Source of the DNA: Chamaecyparis obtusa
Taxonomy: Eukaryota > Streptophyta > Pinopsida > Cupressales > Cupressaceae
Assembly (NCBI GenBank): GCA_027943335.1
Contig: BSBK01002055.1
Location: forward strand, 558,001-622,000
Reading direction: 5' to 3'
DNA length: 64,000 nucleotides
The notes beneath the pieces are model-generated. The model saw only the letters and a program-made list of their open reading frames with translations. It made no database searches and had not been told where the DNA came from. Positions 24,086-35,418 of the stretch are shown piece after piece. Each line of letters starts with the position of its first letter. The stretch's first letter is position 1. Position numbers and translations under genes: made by a program.

Positions 24086-25204
24086 TGTTAGGATTGGGAA
24101 CACTAAGAGGTGGGGTGAATCAATGTTCCATATAGTAATACTTTTTCTTAACTCTTGAAACTTAACTTAATTTCTTATGTACTGAAATTAATATCAATGC
24201 AAGAAAGTTAAATCACCATAACATTTAACACCAAATATGATTACAGGGAAATCTAGATAGGTAAAAATCCTGGTGGGAATTGACACCCACTAAGAATTGT
24301 ACTAGTGTTTTATGATACCTATTAGAAGATCTTGCAACTCTATTAGGAGTTGTTCTTTACAATGCTTTTAGTACAGTGACTTGGTCAAGGGTTGGACCTT
24401 TTTAGGATTCTTTTACAATTAAACCTATTAGGGGTGGGGACACATTGTCCTAGATCTCACTGCTCAAGTGGTGAAGGCTACAACCTTCTAGATCTCAGAT
24501 ACACACTATATCTACAAGGTGAATTATTGTTGTGACACTGCTTGTCTGATCAGTTCATTTTGTGTGCTGATGCTTTAGCATCTTGTAAAGCACTAAAAAA
24601 TTCTAGCTTCTCTTCACTTACCTTTTCTCTGCTCTTCTAAACTTTCTATTCTATTGCCATGCTTAATTACAAAGGTGCATGTCTTATTCATATGCGCAAA
24701 AAAAACTATTAACTAGGTCAGCCTTCAACCTATTACATACAACTCTTCCAAGTGAATTGGCTCAAGTGTGTTTACAAAAAAAGATATTAACATGTCTATA
24801 ACCTAAGTACAATAGGGGCATATCCTTTATGAAGAAATATTATAACCGCTAATCAAAATACCAACAATCAGCTCCATGCTATGTTCTACTCTGTCACTTA
24901 CTGTCTGTGCCACTTCAATTGGTTGTATCATCATCATATTGAATCATCTCATCATGTTCTGTTATACTTAGCATGATTACATATCAACAAGCTTATCTTC
25001 AAGGGTGCATGCCAAAACTTGGTCATACACATGTGCATTGATGCTTTGTTTACCTGGTGCTTTGTTGACTGTCCAGTCTTTCATACTTAACCAAATACGA
25101 TGTTCTAACTGATTGTGTTGACTCCATAACATCATATGACTTTGTTTCCATAATGAAAACACTATATCTTAGTCATATACAAAAGTATAGTCAACTTGCC
25201 AACA
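24086..25204 (-). repeat. Element A 5' LTR
   Basis: 1119 bp, TGTTAGG to CCAACA on the plus strand, matching 4352-5445. The hairpin arms near its left end keep pairing through G-U pairs in the transcript sense. Confidence 0.9.
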
Positions 25205-25399
25205 TTATACATACTTTTTATCGTTTCCTTGAAATTTGTGTACTACTGCATTAAAATCTAAAATTTTGAACAATTAGAATAAATTTTTTTTCAAACAAGG
25301 GCTAGTATTTTTGAAACTACATTCATTTTTCTATAAATTCTATTCTTACAACTTTTTCACATAAGGTTGATAAGATGTTCAACTTTTTACTTCAAGTTG

Positions 25400-26570
25400 A
25401 CCAACCCTGATTTTATGATTTTTCATTGCCACTTAAGGTCGTAGTTTGGTATATCATGATCCTACAAATACCTAAGAACAAAATAGGTTGAAGGAAGGAA
25501 ATCAATCCTACAACCATATATCTATGTGATATTTTGTTGTCTTCTTTTCTGTATTCTAAACAAGAATAGTGAGATTTTAGGAAGGTTGATTTTCTTACCA
25601 AAATCATGATCATACAATTTAATGACCCCCTTAAAATTTTTATCCCCAGAGATAGATCTTTCAACTATAAGTACAATGTCATCCATGAACTACTCATGAG
25701 AGAAAATTAAATCTATTGAAGAGCGAGACAATTATTTCAATTTTCTAATAGATAGCTACTTTTGAATGAATCTACCCAAATATTCTACCATTATGATAAA
25801 AAGGAAAGAGGAAAATGGATCCTCTTTCCTAAGCCCTATTGAAGATGGAAAAAATCCCATGGGGGAACCATTTCTAATGATAGAAAACCTAGTAATGGAA
25901 ATCAACCATAAAATAAATTGGAGAAAATTATCACTAAAACTAAAAGCCAAAAAAAAATCAAGAGTAAAGTCCAATTAACCCTTTCATAATCCTTAAAAAG
26001 ATCTATCTTAAGAAAAAACCTAGCATTCTTATTTATGAAAATAGAGTGAATATTCTCTTGAGTAGTCATGTTAAAGTTAGAAATTTTTCTACCATGAAAA
26101 AAATAATTCTACTAATAGGAAATGAGAGAAAGAACAACTTGTTTAAACTACAAAACCAGGATTATAGAAAAAATATTGTAAAGAGAATTACCTAAACTAA
26201 TTGTCTGAAACTCCTTAAAGGAATTTGCGAAAAGTTTTTTGGGAATAAGAAAAATGAAATTAGCATTCAATTACTAAAAAATTGATCTAGACCCAAAAAA
26301 TTCATCATAAATTGCCACAAAATCTTTAGGCATCACATCCCAATATATTTGGAAGAAGAACATGGGGAAACTATCTAGACTTGGTGCCTTTCCTTCAAAA
26401 GAAATAAAAAGCATCATACAATATTATTAAGAGAACTATTCATGTCAATGGTAACCTAAGAAGGGATCTCATTAAGTATCTCCTTCTATCCACTAAGATC
26501 TATGTACCAAAAATTAGGTCATGTCTATAAACCTTTACACTTGATGAAATCCATTAAAAATGAGATCTCA
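25400..26570 (-). pseudogene. Degenerate LINE (non-LTR) reverse transcriptase fragment
   Basis: On the minus strand, landmarks of a plant LINE reverse transcriptase appear in order, with many stops and frame breaks. A relic of the FRPISL..VI block lies near 26200, LKIDLFKDYERVNW near 26000, NGSPMGFFPSSIGLRKEDPFSSFLF at 25888-25810, and the catalytic FMDD (usually FADD) near 25680. A KINLPKS..CLG-type segment follows at about 25560. The 5' and 3' ends, poly-A tail and target repeats are not seen. It lies just outside element A and is a dead fragment. Confidence 0.8.
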
Positions 26571-26706
26571 AGAAGCGGCTTATAGCTTCCTATCCATGAC
26601 GTGAAAGAACCATGTAGATATTATGAATGGTGGCTCTCAAATGAACCTTAAAGAAAGACCCTTGCAAGGTGCACCATAGAATGAAAGATTCAAGTGATAA
26701 TGCAAA

Positions 26707-26878
26707 GTAGATCTAAGATGAGATGCAAGATCTAAGCTAAAATTATATGCAAGAATTCCAAGAAAGTACATCTAAGATGAGATACAAGATCTAAGTTAAA
26801 ATGATATGAAAGAATGCAAAAAAAGTAGATATAAGATGAGATGGATTAAGCTAGATGCAAGAAATAAAATGATAATGA
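26707..26878. repeat. 59-bp tandem repeat, about 2.9 units
   Basis: Units begin at 26707, 26766 and 26825 with GTAGAT(C/A)TAAGATGAGAT or a near match. The third is shortened. A looser array of CAAGA(C/T)TCCAAGA phrases follows at 26920-27010. Confidence 0.85.
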
Positions 26879-27742
26879 TGATGCAATGCTTCAATATGAA
26901 AGATCTAAGAATGACATAGCTCGAAGATGCCAAGATTTGCAAGACTCCAAGATTCCAAGATGCTAAGATGTCAAGACTCCAAGAACCTGAAATAAAATTT
27001 CAAGATCTCAAGAAGCTAAGAATGCTATGGGAGTGGGATAATGCAAGAGATTGGATCTCGCGAATGAGGAGAGAGTCTCCTTTTAAATGAATTTAGAAAT
27101 GAATAGATGGTAAAGATTAAGAAGTAAAAAGAAATGAGAAATGGTTGAGATTTAATCTTGATTGATCCATGTGCTCAAGACTCTCAAGAGGAAAATTTAA
27201 TAGACATGATTAAGAGGCAAAATAATGAGTGGTTAAGATAAAGAGGCAAAAGCCTTTTTAAAATTCAATAGATTCCATCTCATTGGAAAGTGCACTTTTC
27301 TTTTTCTTTTTAATTTATTATTTCTAGCAAAGTGGTTTCCATTATTTAATTAAAAGGTGACTTTTATTTAATTAAAAGGGGACATGTTATTTTAATTAAA
27401 TGTTCCTTAGGATAAAGTGATTTTATTATTTAATTAAAAAAAAATATATTTAATTATAAGGGATAATATTCTCTTTATTAAATAAAGCTTAGGATAAAGT
27501 GGTCAAACTTTAAGATATAATCAAATAAATGATAAAATTATGATTTGAACAAGAAATAAGAGATTAAATAAATATGCAAAATTGATTAAGCACAAGATTT
27601 AGTCTAGTATTTAAATTTTAATGTTAGAGTGGAGTGCGAGGTTTACTAGACCATTTTGGGGTGATTACATTTGCCCCTCTTTGACTAATATGTGAGTGAT
27701 ATGGGAACGCATTGTGTCAAAGAATGATGATGTCAAGGTAAC

Positions 27743-28036
27743 TGATAGAGATTTGACTACAAACTTGATCGAGCAAAGAAAATAAAGACAATTAATCCCA
27801 AAATTGATCAAATGATAACTCCAAAAGATAACAAGATACCTGATAATGATCTAACTCTAAACTTGATCGAACGAAGTACAAAGAGACAACTAATCTCAAA
27901 CTTGGTTGAACGAGAACTAGAAAAGATAACAAGATAACTGATAAAGATCTAACTCTAAACTTGATTGAATGAATTATAAAGAGACAACTACTCCTAAACT
28001 TGGTCGAATGAGAACTAGCAAAGATGGAAAAATTCC
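27743..28036. repeat. 98-bp tandem repeat, three units
   Basis: Units start at 27743, 27841 and 27939 with TGATA, then GATCTAACTCTAAACTTGAT or a near match. Each unit itself looks like two diverged halves of about 49 bp (AAACTTGATCGAACGA against AAACTTGGTTGAACGA). Confidence 0.88.
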
Positions 28037-30119
28037 AATGTACAGTTGAAGTAAAACTAAACACTAAAACAAAGATTGAAAGTCAAGACAATAAGATAGA
28101 AAAATCAATTTGGAACTTTGAAAGATAGGTTATCCCTACCCCCTCGAGAATGAAATAAAAATGAGGTGGAGGAGATGCAAAATTGAGATAGATTCAATCA
28201 AATCATAAGTTAAGGTTCAAGATGATTCATAAGTGCACAAGACCAAGTTTGACCACCAAGTGCTGAAAATTTTCCCCAGTTTGATTAAGGTTGACCAGGA
28301 AGGTATAGTATTAGCATTAGGTCAAAGAAAGAGATTATAGAGAAAATATGATCAATGTTTACCTCAAAGGATGAAAATACAAGCCTCAAAAGAATAATAA
28401 AATAAACTTAAATTTTGGTTTCAATCCCGACAATGAATTGAGGATGTTGAAAAAGGATGACCAAAGTTGTCTGATAATAATGATGGAGACCCTCTCCTAA
28501 CTCATATGAAAACTTGAATGAACCCTAAAAATAAAAACTACTATGAAGATGTAAAGTGAAACATGCAAGAGTCAATAAATAGGTCCTTGTTTTCATCACT
28601 GAGCCTTATTAAGGGACATCGCAAGATCATACAACCATCACTAGTGCAAGGGAAACTATGGAGATACGAAGATAATCTATATCAGATATAATGTAGGAAA
28701 TATATGTAAGCACTGAGGCATAAGGGCCAAGAGGACCTAAACATAGTTTCCAAATTAATGTTGCAAGTAACCATAAGCATCAAGACATAAGAGTTTGGGA
28801 TGACCTGAATGGTTATTGTGTATGCAAACACAATGTAACAGTCAAGGAGATAATTTTAACCTCACCTAAGTGTCTAAATAAAGAAGTTCAAGGTATGTTT
28901 GGCATTCCAATCATGATGGAGGATCTTATCATAGACACCTAGTTTATTAGACAACTTAAGATCATTAGAATCACACCACAAGAAGAAATCAAAGAAAATA
29001 TGTCTGATGGCCCTAGTCCTGTAGTCGTAACATCATGGAGAAACCAAGAAGGGAACATCAGTGAAAATATTCAATAATAGAAAACATAAAAATAAAATAT
29101 CATTAAGTATTGCTTAGTCATTTTAATTTAAGCGCAATGTAACAAAGATAAAGATAATCACTGACTCACCAGGACTCATATCTATAGGTGATAAATATCA
29201 CACAATCCTAGATTGCAAAAAAATATCGACTCAAGGTAGCATATTTGATAAGTGTTGAGAAACAATCAATGTCAAAGGAAGTGTTGAGAAATAATGTTTG
29301 GGAAAGTGTTGAAAAACATTGATGTGAGTTAGTAAGAAAACATCATCACTCAACAAAGGAGAATACAGTTTATGCCCCCTAACCCTAGACAAAGATCAAT
29401 CTCAGACCAAGGAGATTGGAAATGGAAGTCAAAAGGGTTCAGAGTGCAAAGTGAGAATCACATAGGTCGCAAGTAGTGTCCGTTTCTAGGTTTTACCAAG
29501 ATAATGATTTTCTTAGGGATTTATATGATTTTTAGAATTTTTTCAAGAACATTTTTCAATTTTTAAATTTTTAGAGATTACCAATTCTCAAGAAAGATCA
29601 CATTGGTTTGCCCCCAATGTCTAGCAATGTATAGGACATGATGGAAAAATTAGCAAGTTGATGGAGGAAGCCAAACAATAATGCAGGAGTGGAAAGATAA
29701 TGCAAGCCTCATGAATAGCCTCATCAAGAGTACCCAAGCTAGGGAATGAGAAAATATAGCAATGTAAGCTCATGAAGTGATGTTGTGTAGTATATAGGAT
29801 AATGAATCAGTGTCATGAATGCATGCAGTCCAAAGAGTGGACATGTCAAGAGACTCTTATTAATAGATTTTTCAATTTATATAATATTATTTTGTTCTTT
29901 ATTTTGATCAAGACCAAAGGGTCAACTAGATATGATAGTGATAGGATAGCACAATCAAGATAAAGGATGATGAAGATTATGAGTCAATGGTATTGGATTA
30001 GGGAAAGAATTCTTGGGAATAATGATGGAAAATTATGGATAAGAAAAATCATGATGAGGGTAGCATGGATGGAAGAAAGCTGATGGAAAGCATACCAAAT
30101 GATAGGATATATGATCTAG

Positions 30120-31525
30120 AGTTGTAATAAAAGACCATTTGTAAGGTTAATTATCTCTTAGGTGAACTTATGAACCAAGAAGCCCAATTGAACCAAGGGT
30201 CTCAAATGCCTAGAATAGGTTGTTTTTCATTGGATAAGTTAGTTTTAGGATTTAGGTGGGTGGATTTGATCCATTTAGGCATTGATAAAGTCTAATAGAA
30301 GCCTAAGGGCAAGAATGGAAAAGTTGCAATGCAACATTTGAAAGTTGCTTGCAACTTTTGAAAGTTGCTTGACAACTTTTCAAAAGTTGCTCGACAACTT
30401 TTGAATAGTTTCTCTAAAATTGTAAATTAGTTCAAAACCCCTCAAAAGGTGATTGTAACCATTGGGAGAGGATTTTTTAATCCAAATATGAGATCAGACA
30501 TCCATTTGGATGATGCATGTATGGAGGCTTGAAGATTTGAATAGAAAATCATTGAATTTCTAGAAAATCTGACTATAATAGTGAATTGTACAAACAAGAA
30601 TGGGCGTGTGATGACTTACTAATTTGTGTTTATTTGGAAGGGTGAATCAGTGAATGAATGCAATTGTTTTGAGGTCTTTTGGTTTTGTACTACCAAAGAT
30701 CTATTCATTTGTACTTGGACTGGTCTAAATAATCCTGAATTTGAGGGTTTGGTCAAGATGGGACCCTAACTTGCCTTTCCACTCATGAATTCTCATGAAA
30801 CTCAAGGGAATGCAAGTTAGGGATGTCCTTTCAATGATTCTAGAGGCTTGAGGAAAGAGGATTTGGTCTGGCTTTTTATCAAGCTAGCCCTAGGCTAAAC
30901 ATCTCTATGTGTTTAGCCAGGAGAAGAGTTACCAACTGGAGACAGTCGGTGTGTGGGACTAAGGTGACCCTTTGAAGTATTTTTTTTGGTGATTTGGGAT
31001 GTTTCAAGGATAACCAAGGGGTTTGGAGGATTTTGAGTACCCAACTTCTCATAGTTTCTCTGTGTTCCTAGTCTAGTTTGGCCAACTAGGCATGTGGACC
31101 TAGTAGGTGTTTGGTGGTGCTAGATTAGGGTCACACCAAGGGCTCTTCAGATCTTTTGGGGAATCCAAAGGGGTTTCTGGAACTATGTGTATTTTTCCAA
31201 GTCATTAAGGATTTTTGTAAACTAAGGACCAAAAATTGGGTGATTAGGGCTACAAGGATTATAGGCCTAGACTGAAGAATTGGTTTTGTGGGTTGTTAGG
31301 ATTTCTTGTGAATATGAATCCTAGTTGGTATTGGTACCAAAATATTGTATCTACCACTATTGAGAGTGGAATAGAGGTGTAGGGTGAGGTTCCCTTAATG
31401 GTCTCATCTAGTACTTGTTTCCAAGGAGTGGGTGTAGGATCAAGGAGGGTCCTAGAAACAAGTATAGATTGGATTGGGGTGTTAGAAACCCTTAGATTTG
31501 TTGGTAGCTTCATAGCTCTACATCA
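30120..31525 (+). repeat. LTR J2 of a gypsy-like element (left end uncertain)
   Basis: Shares ordered blocks with J1 (1850-3355) and ends CATCA at 31525, two bases before a primer site, the same spacing as in element G. It is therefore a 5' LTR in plus orientation. Weaker similarity may extend left to about 29490. Confidence 0.6.
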
Positions 31526-31527
31526 AG

Positions 31528-31540
31528 TGGTATCAAAGCC
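31528..31540 (+). promoter_or_regulatory. Primer binding site of the J2 element
   Basis: TGGTATCAAAGCC, an iMet-type site, two bases after the LTR end. Confidence 0.75.
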
Positions 31541-31562
31541 ACCAAGATCCTAATTGGATAGT

Positions 31563-31763
31563 ATGAATGAAGACAAGATGTTAGAAAATGTAGAAGGGGA
31601 GATGGAGATCCCTTTGAGAATCACCAATGTAGAGTTGGCCAAATTGGTCAAGGAGAAAATGGCAAAAGGAAGAGCCATCCAAGAAGAGAATAAGACCCTG
31701 AAAAGGGAGATGGACAAGTTGAAAGGAAAGATGGGTAGGGAAAATCATGAGGTGTTAGCATGA
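31563..31763 (+). pseudogene. Start of a gag-like ORF of the J2 element
   Basis: Begins at an ATG 22 bases after the primer site and encodes 66 residues. The sequence is charged and helix-forming (LAKLVKEKMAKG, then EENKTLKREMDKLKGKMG), with coiled-coil spacing, and ends at TGA. A TTG nine bases upstream is in frame but is not a likely start. The position fits gag, but no gag core or knuckle follows. The element seems truncated here. Confidence 0.4.
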
Positions 31764-32543
31764 GATGTTTTGGAACACTTGGAATCACTTGAGGGATTTT
31801 ATTTATGGAAACACTTATGTTTGGAGTGATTGCATGATAAAAATATTTCTACTGGAGTCACTGTCATGAAAATGACTAAGTCCATAATCAGGTTGATAGG
31901 GTATAGTGCTACAATTTTGGTCAGTGATGAAGATATATGAGGTATGACAACTTGAAAAGTTAAGTAAAGGTATTTTGGGATGTATACATGCTTTAGTTAA
32001 GAGTGCATGAGTTTTGGTTACCAGATCTGAGAGATACAATGTTAAGAAGATATGCAAAGAGAGTAAAAAAGCATAACAGGGCAGGTGAATAGTTGCAAAG
32101 ATAAAGGAGAGTACAATGAATATGGTAACCTACTAAGATAGGTGAATAAAGTATATTTCTAACTCTTTGGTAATATATGAGCACCGACTCCATAAATATC
32201 ATTTGCATGAGTTATTGTTATGTTTTGTATGGTAATTGTGAAGCTGACTATAAGACTGATTTTGTATAAGTATAGATTGTTTTTGTGAAAGTGATGTAGG
32301 GTTATGATTATGATGATGGGTAAAGTTTGTGAATATAAGAGAAAAGATTAGATGCAAGATTAGTAAGAGGCCAAGCTATAATTAGAACTATCTAAGAAAG
32401 ATAAGTGTGTTTATTGTTCCCCTTTTGAGAACTCTTTTGAGACAAGTATTGATTGTAAGAGCAGTGTGCTCACCATCTTTAACTAGGTGTTTTGCATACC
32501 CCTAATAGGGTTTTGTATTCCTCTAACAAGGAAATGTACTATG
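31764..32543. other. Unassigned non-coding DNA
   Basis: No domain on either strand. Near 32500-32530 there are phrases (CCCCTAATAGGG, CTCTAACAAGG) like those inside the LTRs of A and B, so part may be an LTR relic. Element C begins at 32544. Confidence 0.4.
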
Positions 32544-33734
32544 TGTTAGAAATGAATTCTTAATATATCCCATGGGGGAGTATTCACAGCCATTCTATAG
32601 CAGTTGTTGTTGCATTCATGACTGTGATTGTCATTGATGTCAACACAGTAATCTACTAAAGATTAGCAGAGAAGTAGACAATGTTTGAGTTAGCGCACTT
32701 GGGATATTCAAGATGAAGCTATGTGTAGTTGAGGAATTACTTTGTGATGTGTTATAAGATCATGGTTAAGAGCACAGACATTAATTCACTTATTCATGGA
32801 AGTTATGAGAAAATTAGTGGAAGCAGTATTCAGGCAGTGTTCCTTAGTAGCGGTTTGTGGAAATCGGATGATATCTCCTAATTGGGATGGAATATAGTTA
32901 TGTGTGGCTAGAGAGAATTTGAAGACATGTTGATAGTGACATGGATGAAAATGCAATATTTGAGGTTGCATGAGTGAAGAACTATATTGATTGGAAGTCG
33001 AAAGTTTTGTGTAATTTTGATGTAACGTATGGAAACTTTTATTTTGTAATTTGTATGCCGACTCATTTGTAATTACTTGATTATGGTATAAAGGAAGGAA
33101 TTTTTTCCTTTTTTTAATGTATGTATGCAATGAGAAAGTATATGAAGGAATTGTGAAAGTGAATTTGTGGAAAGAGGATATGCGAAGTACTAAGATCTGG
33201 TATTGAGATCAGAAGAAGCAGTTGGTGCGGTTTGGCACAGTTAGAGAAGGAGTATTGAATTGTTGATATCAGTAATATTTTGGTATTATTCTATTGAGAA
33301 ATATAAATATCAGTTGGATAGTGAATTCAATGATCTTACCTTGAAGCTATTTGGGTAGTGGGTCCTTCTATCTTCCATAACTCCTAACAGAGTTAGAATC
33401 TTTTAACAGAGATTCAAAATCTCCTAACAGAGATTCATATGTACTGAATGTATTTCATAAGACTCCAAATAGAGTCCACCCTCTCACAAGGAACTTTCAT
33501 ATTAGTGCATCTTTTGTGGGAATCATTCCCACCGGGGTTTACACTTTGATCAAGAGGCTCCCTAATCAACAGATCTTGTGTCATTGTGTTATTGTGTATG
33601 AATATCTTTTTATGGTTGTTGGTTACATTGCTTACATGGTTAAAATCTATTGAAGTTGATAAAATTTATATTTTTCTGATAATTGATTCACCCCCCCCCC
33701 TCTCAATTATCTTGGTGGACTTTAATTTCTAACA
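32544..33734 (+). repeat. Element C 5' LTR
   Basis: About 1191 bp ending TTTCTAACA just before the primer site. The start is chosen as TGTTAGAAAT, its mirror image. An ATTGTCATTGATGTCAAC phrase at 32627-32643 is also found, in transcript sense, near the start of the LTRs of D and H. No second LTR is available for comparison. Confidence 0.6.
33678..33711 (+). promoter_or_regulatory. C-rich-loop hairpin near the LTR end of element C
   Basis: Perfect 9-base arms GATAATTGA (33678-33686) and TCAATTATC (33703-33711) around TTCA, ten C and TC. Equivalent hairpins with different arm sequences occur at the same place in A, B and H, and a weaker one in D. Confidence 0.75.
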
Positions 33735-33750
33735 ATTGGTATCAGAGTGG
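33735..33750 (+). promoter_or_regulatory. Element C primer binding site
   Basis: ATTGGTATCAGAGTGG directly after the LTR, complementary in form to the 3' end of initiator tRNA-Met. Confidence 0.9.
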
Positions 33751-33790
33751 TAGGTCCTTGAAGGAAACATTTAACAGCTTAAGGAGATCC

Positions 33791-34173
33791 ATGGTGAATT
33801 TAAGGAAAGAAAGCCCTAAGTTTGATGGAGTAAATTTTGACAGCTGGAAAGAAAAGGTGAAGACACACCTACTTTGTTTAGGACTAGGTTATTAGTTAAT
33901 CACAAAGAATGAGAAGACTATCATTGATGAGGACAAAATTGAAGATTGTACTAATGAGGAAAGAGATCTATTTATGTGTAACATACTTAATAGAGAAGTA
34001 CTTTTTTTAGCCCTTAAGGAGAATGAGTACAGTTAGGTAAAATATCTAAAAACATCTCATGAAATTTGGTTAGCTTTACAGTCTACTTTTGAAGGTGATG
34101 AACATGCTAAGAAAGTCATATTACATAATTGGATATGTGCATTTGAAGATATAAGAATGATGGAAGATGAATC
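33791..34173 (+). pseudogene. Element C gag, first part
   Basis: Copia gag from the ATG at 33791 (ESPKFDGVNFDSWKEKVKTHL), with the HEIWLALQSTFEGDEHAK segment typical of UBN2 gags. Stops (TAG) follow GLGY and NEYS. Element B interrupts after GAATC. Dropping B and one GAATC leaves the reading frame unchanged into 41032, which confirms the insert boundaries. Confidence 0.85.
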
Positions 34174-35224
34174 TGTTAGGAATGGGAACACTAAGAGGGG
34201 GGGGTGAATCAATGTTCATTGTATTTTAACTTTTCACTTTAATCTTTATACTGAACTTAAATGCTTAAGTACTGAAATAAATATTCACATAAACATGAAA
34301 TCAACACATGACACCAATATGGTTATGGGGAAACCCAAATGGGTAAAAACCCTGGTGGGAATTGACACCCATTAATATTATGCACTAGTGTTTTGTGATC
34401 CTTGTTAGAAGATCCTTAACCCTATTAGTAGTTTCTTTACAATGCTTTTAGTACAGTAGAACTTATCAAGGGTCAGACCCTATTAGGATTCTTTTACAAT
34501 AGTCCCTATTAGGGGAGTGGACACACTATCCTAGAGCTCACTACTCAAGTGGTGAAGGCTACAACCTTCTGATCTCATATACACACTATATCTGCAGGAT
34601 GAACTGTCACTGTGACACTCCATGTCAGATTAGTTCCTTTGATGTGTTGATGCTTTGACCTCTAGAAAATCTCTAATCCATCTTCTAGTGTCTTTGCACA
34701 CTTCTTCTCTACTTATTACAACTCACTATCAACTTCCATACCAAATACAATGGGCGCACATTATATTTATACACTCATACAAAATAAACAACTAGGTCAG
34801 CCCTTAGAATTATTACATACAATGCTTCCAAATGAATTGGCTTAAGTGTGCTTACAAAAAAACAAGTATACATGTCAGCAACCTAAATACAATACGCACA
34901 TAACCTTTACAACATTACATTATATCCACAAACCAAAATACTAACTGTTGGCTTCATACTCTGTTCTTCTCTGGCACACACTAGCTATGCAACTTCAACT
35001 GACTATATCTTTCTCATCCTTGCAAATTCAACCATAATTCATCTGTACACATGTGGGATGATGCTCCGAGCTGTAGGAACTTTGTACATTGTCCAATCTT
35101 CAACACTTAACTGATTTATGATCTTCTCTTCAAGTGCGTTGACTCCAAACTACTATATGACTTTGTTGCCATAATGACAATACTATATCAAGTCATATAC
35201 ATCAGTATAGACAACTTGCCAAAA
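34174..35224 (-). repeat. Element B 3' LTR
   Basis: 1051 bp starting TGTTAGGAATGGG and ending CCAAAA where relatives end CCAACA, matching 39936-41026. A CTTTGTTGCCATAATGACAA arm at 35161-35180 pairs with 35234-35255 across the LTR/polypurine junction. Confidence 0.9.
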
Positions 35225-35239
35225 ATCTCCCCCTTTGTC
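35225..35239 (-). promoter_or_regulatory. Element B polypurine tract
   Basis: Minus-strand GACAAAGGGGGAGAT abutting the LTR, preceded by TTGCCATCAAT. Confidence 0.9.
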
Positions 35240-35418
35240 ATTGATGGCAACAAAGGAATATGGAAAAGTTGCTAACTGTCCTTAATACAAAAAACTTTTT
35301 GTCATCGATACATATACTTATATCTCCCTATACATATTATGATCCATATTATATACACAACTCCCCCTTTGACATTAATGACAAAGGTGTTACAAAAATC
35401 TATATCTATACATATTCA

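Larger units (their letters stand above)
4352..25204 (-). mobile_element. Element A: pol-less LTR retrotransposon, interrupted by element G (which holds H)
   Basis: On the minus strand the order is 5' LTR (25204-24086), primer site (24085-24071), ORF1 with a coiled coil and zinc knuckles, ORF2 of unknown function, polypurine tract (5460-5446) and 3' LTR (5445-4352). Element G with its nested H occupies 9231-22815. Without it and one GTTGT duplication, the internal region is about 5 kb and has no protease, reverse transcriptase, RNase H or integrase. Element B has the same layout. The target duplication appears to be ATACA (4347-4351 and 25207-25211), with two extra T bases between the right LTR end and the repeat. 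It is probably non-autonomous and moved by enzymes of another element. Confidence 0.85.
26571..29490. other. Unassigned, probably old transposon DNA without genes
   Basis: No coding region is supported on either strand. It contains two tandem-repeat patches (26707-26878 and 27743-28036), AT-rich runs around 27300-27600, and long A-rich stretches of a uniform composition that resemble internal or LTR parts of degraded gypsy elements. I cannot place boundaries. Confidence 0.5.

Noticed and set aside
26571..29490. Host gene or long non-coding RNA in the unassigned region
   Set aside because: No open frames with domain content, no splice-site pattern I could defend, and tandem repeats typical of transposon debris.
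32560..32590. CATGGGGGAG as a polypurine tract, making 32590 onward a 3' LTR
   Set aside because: A primer site and gag follow at 33735, so this is a 5' LTR. The string lies inside the LTR as I bound it.
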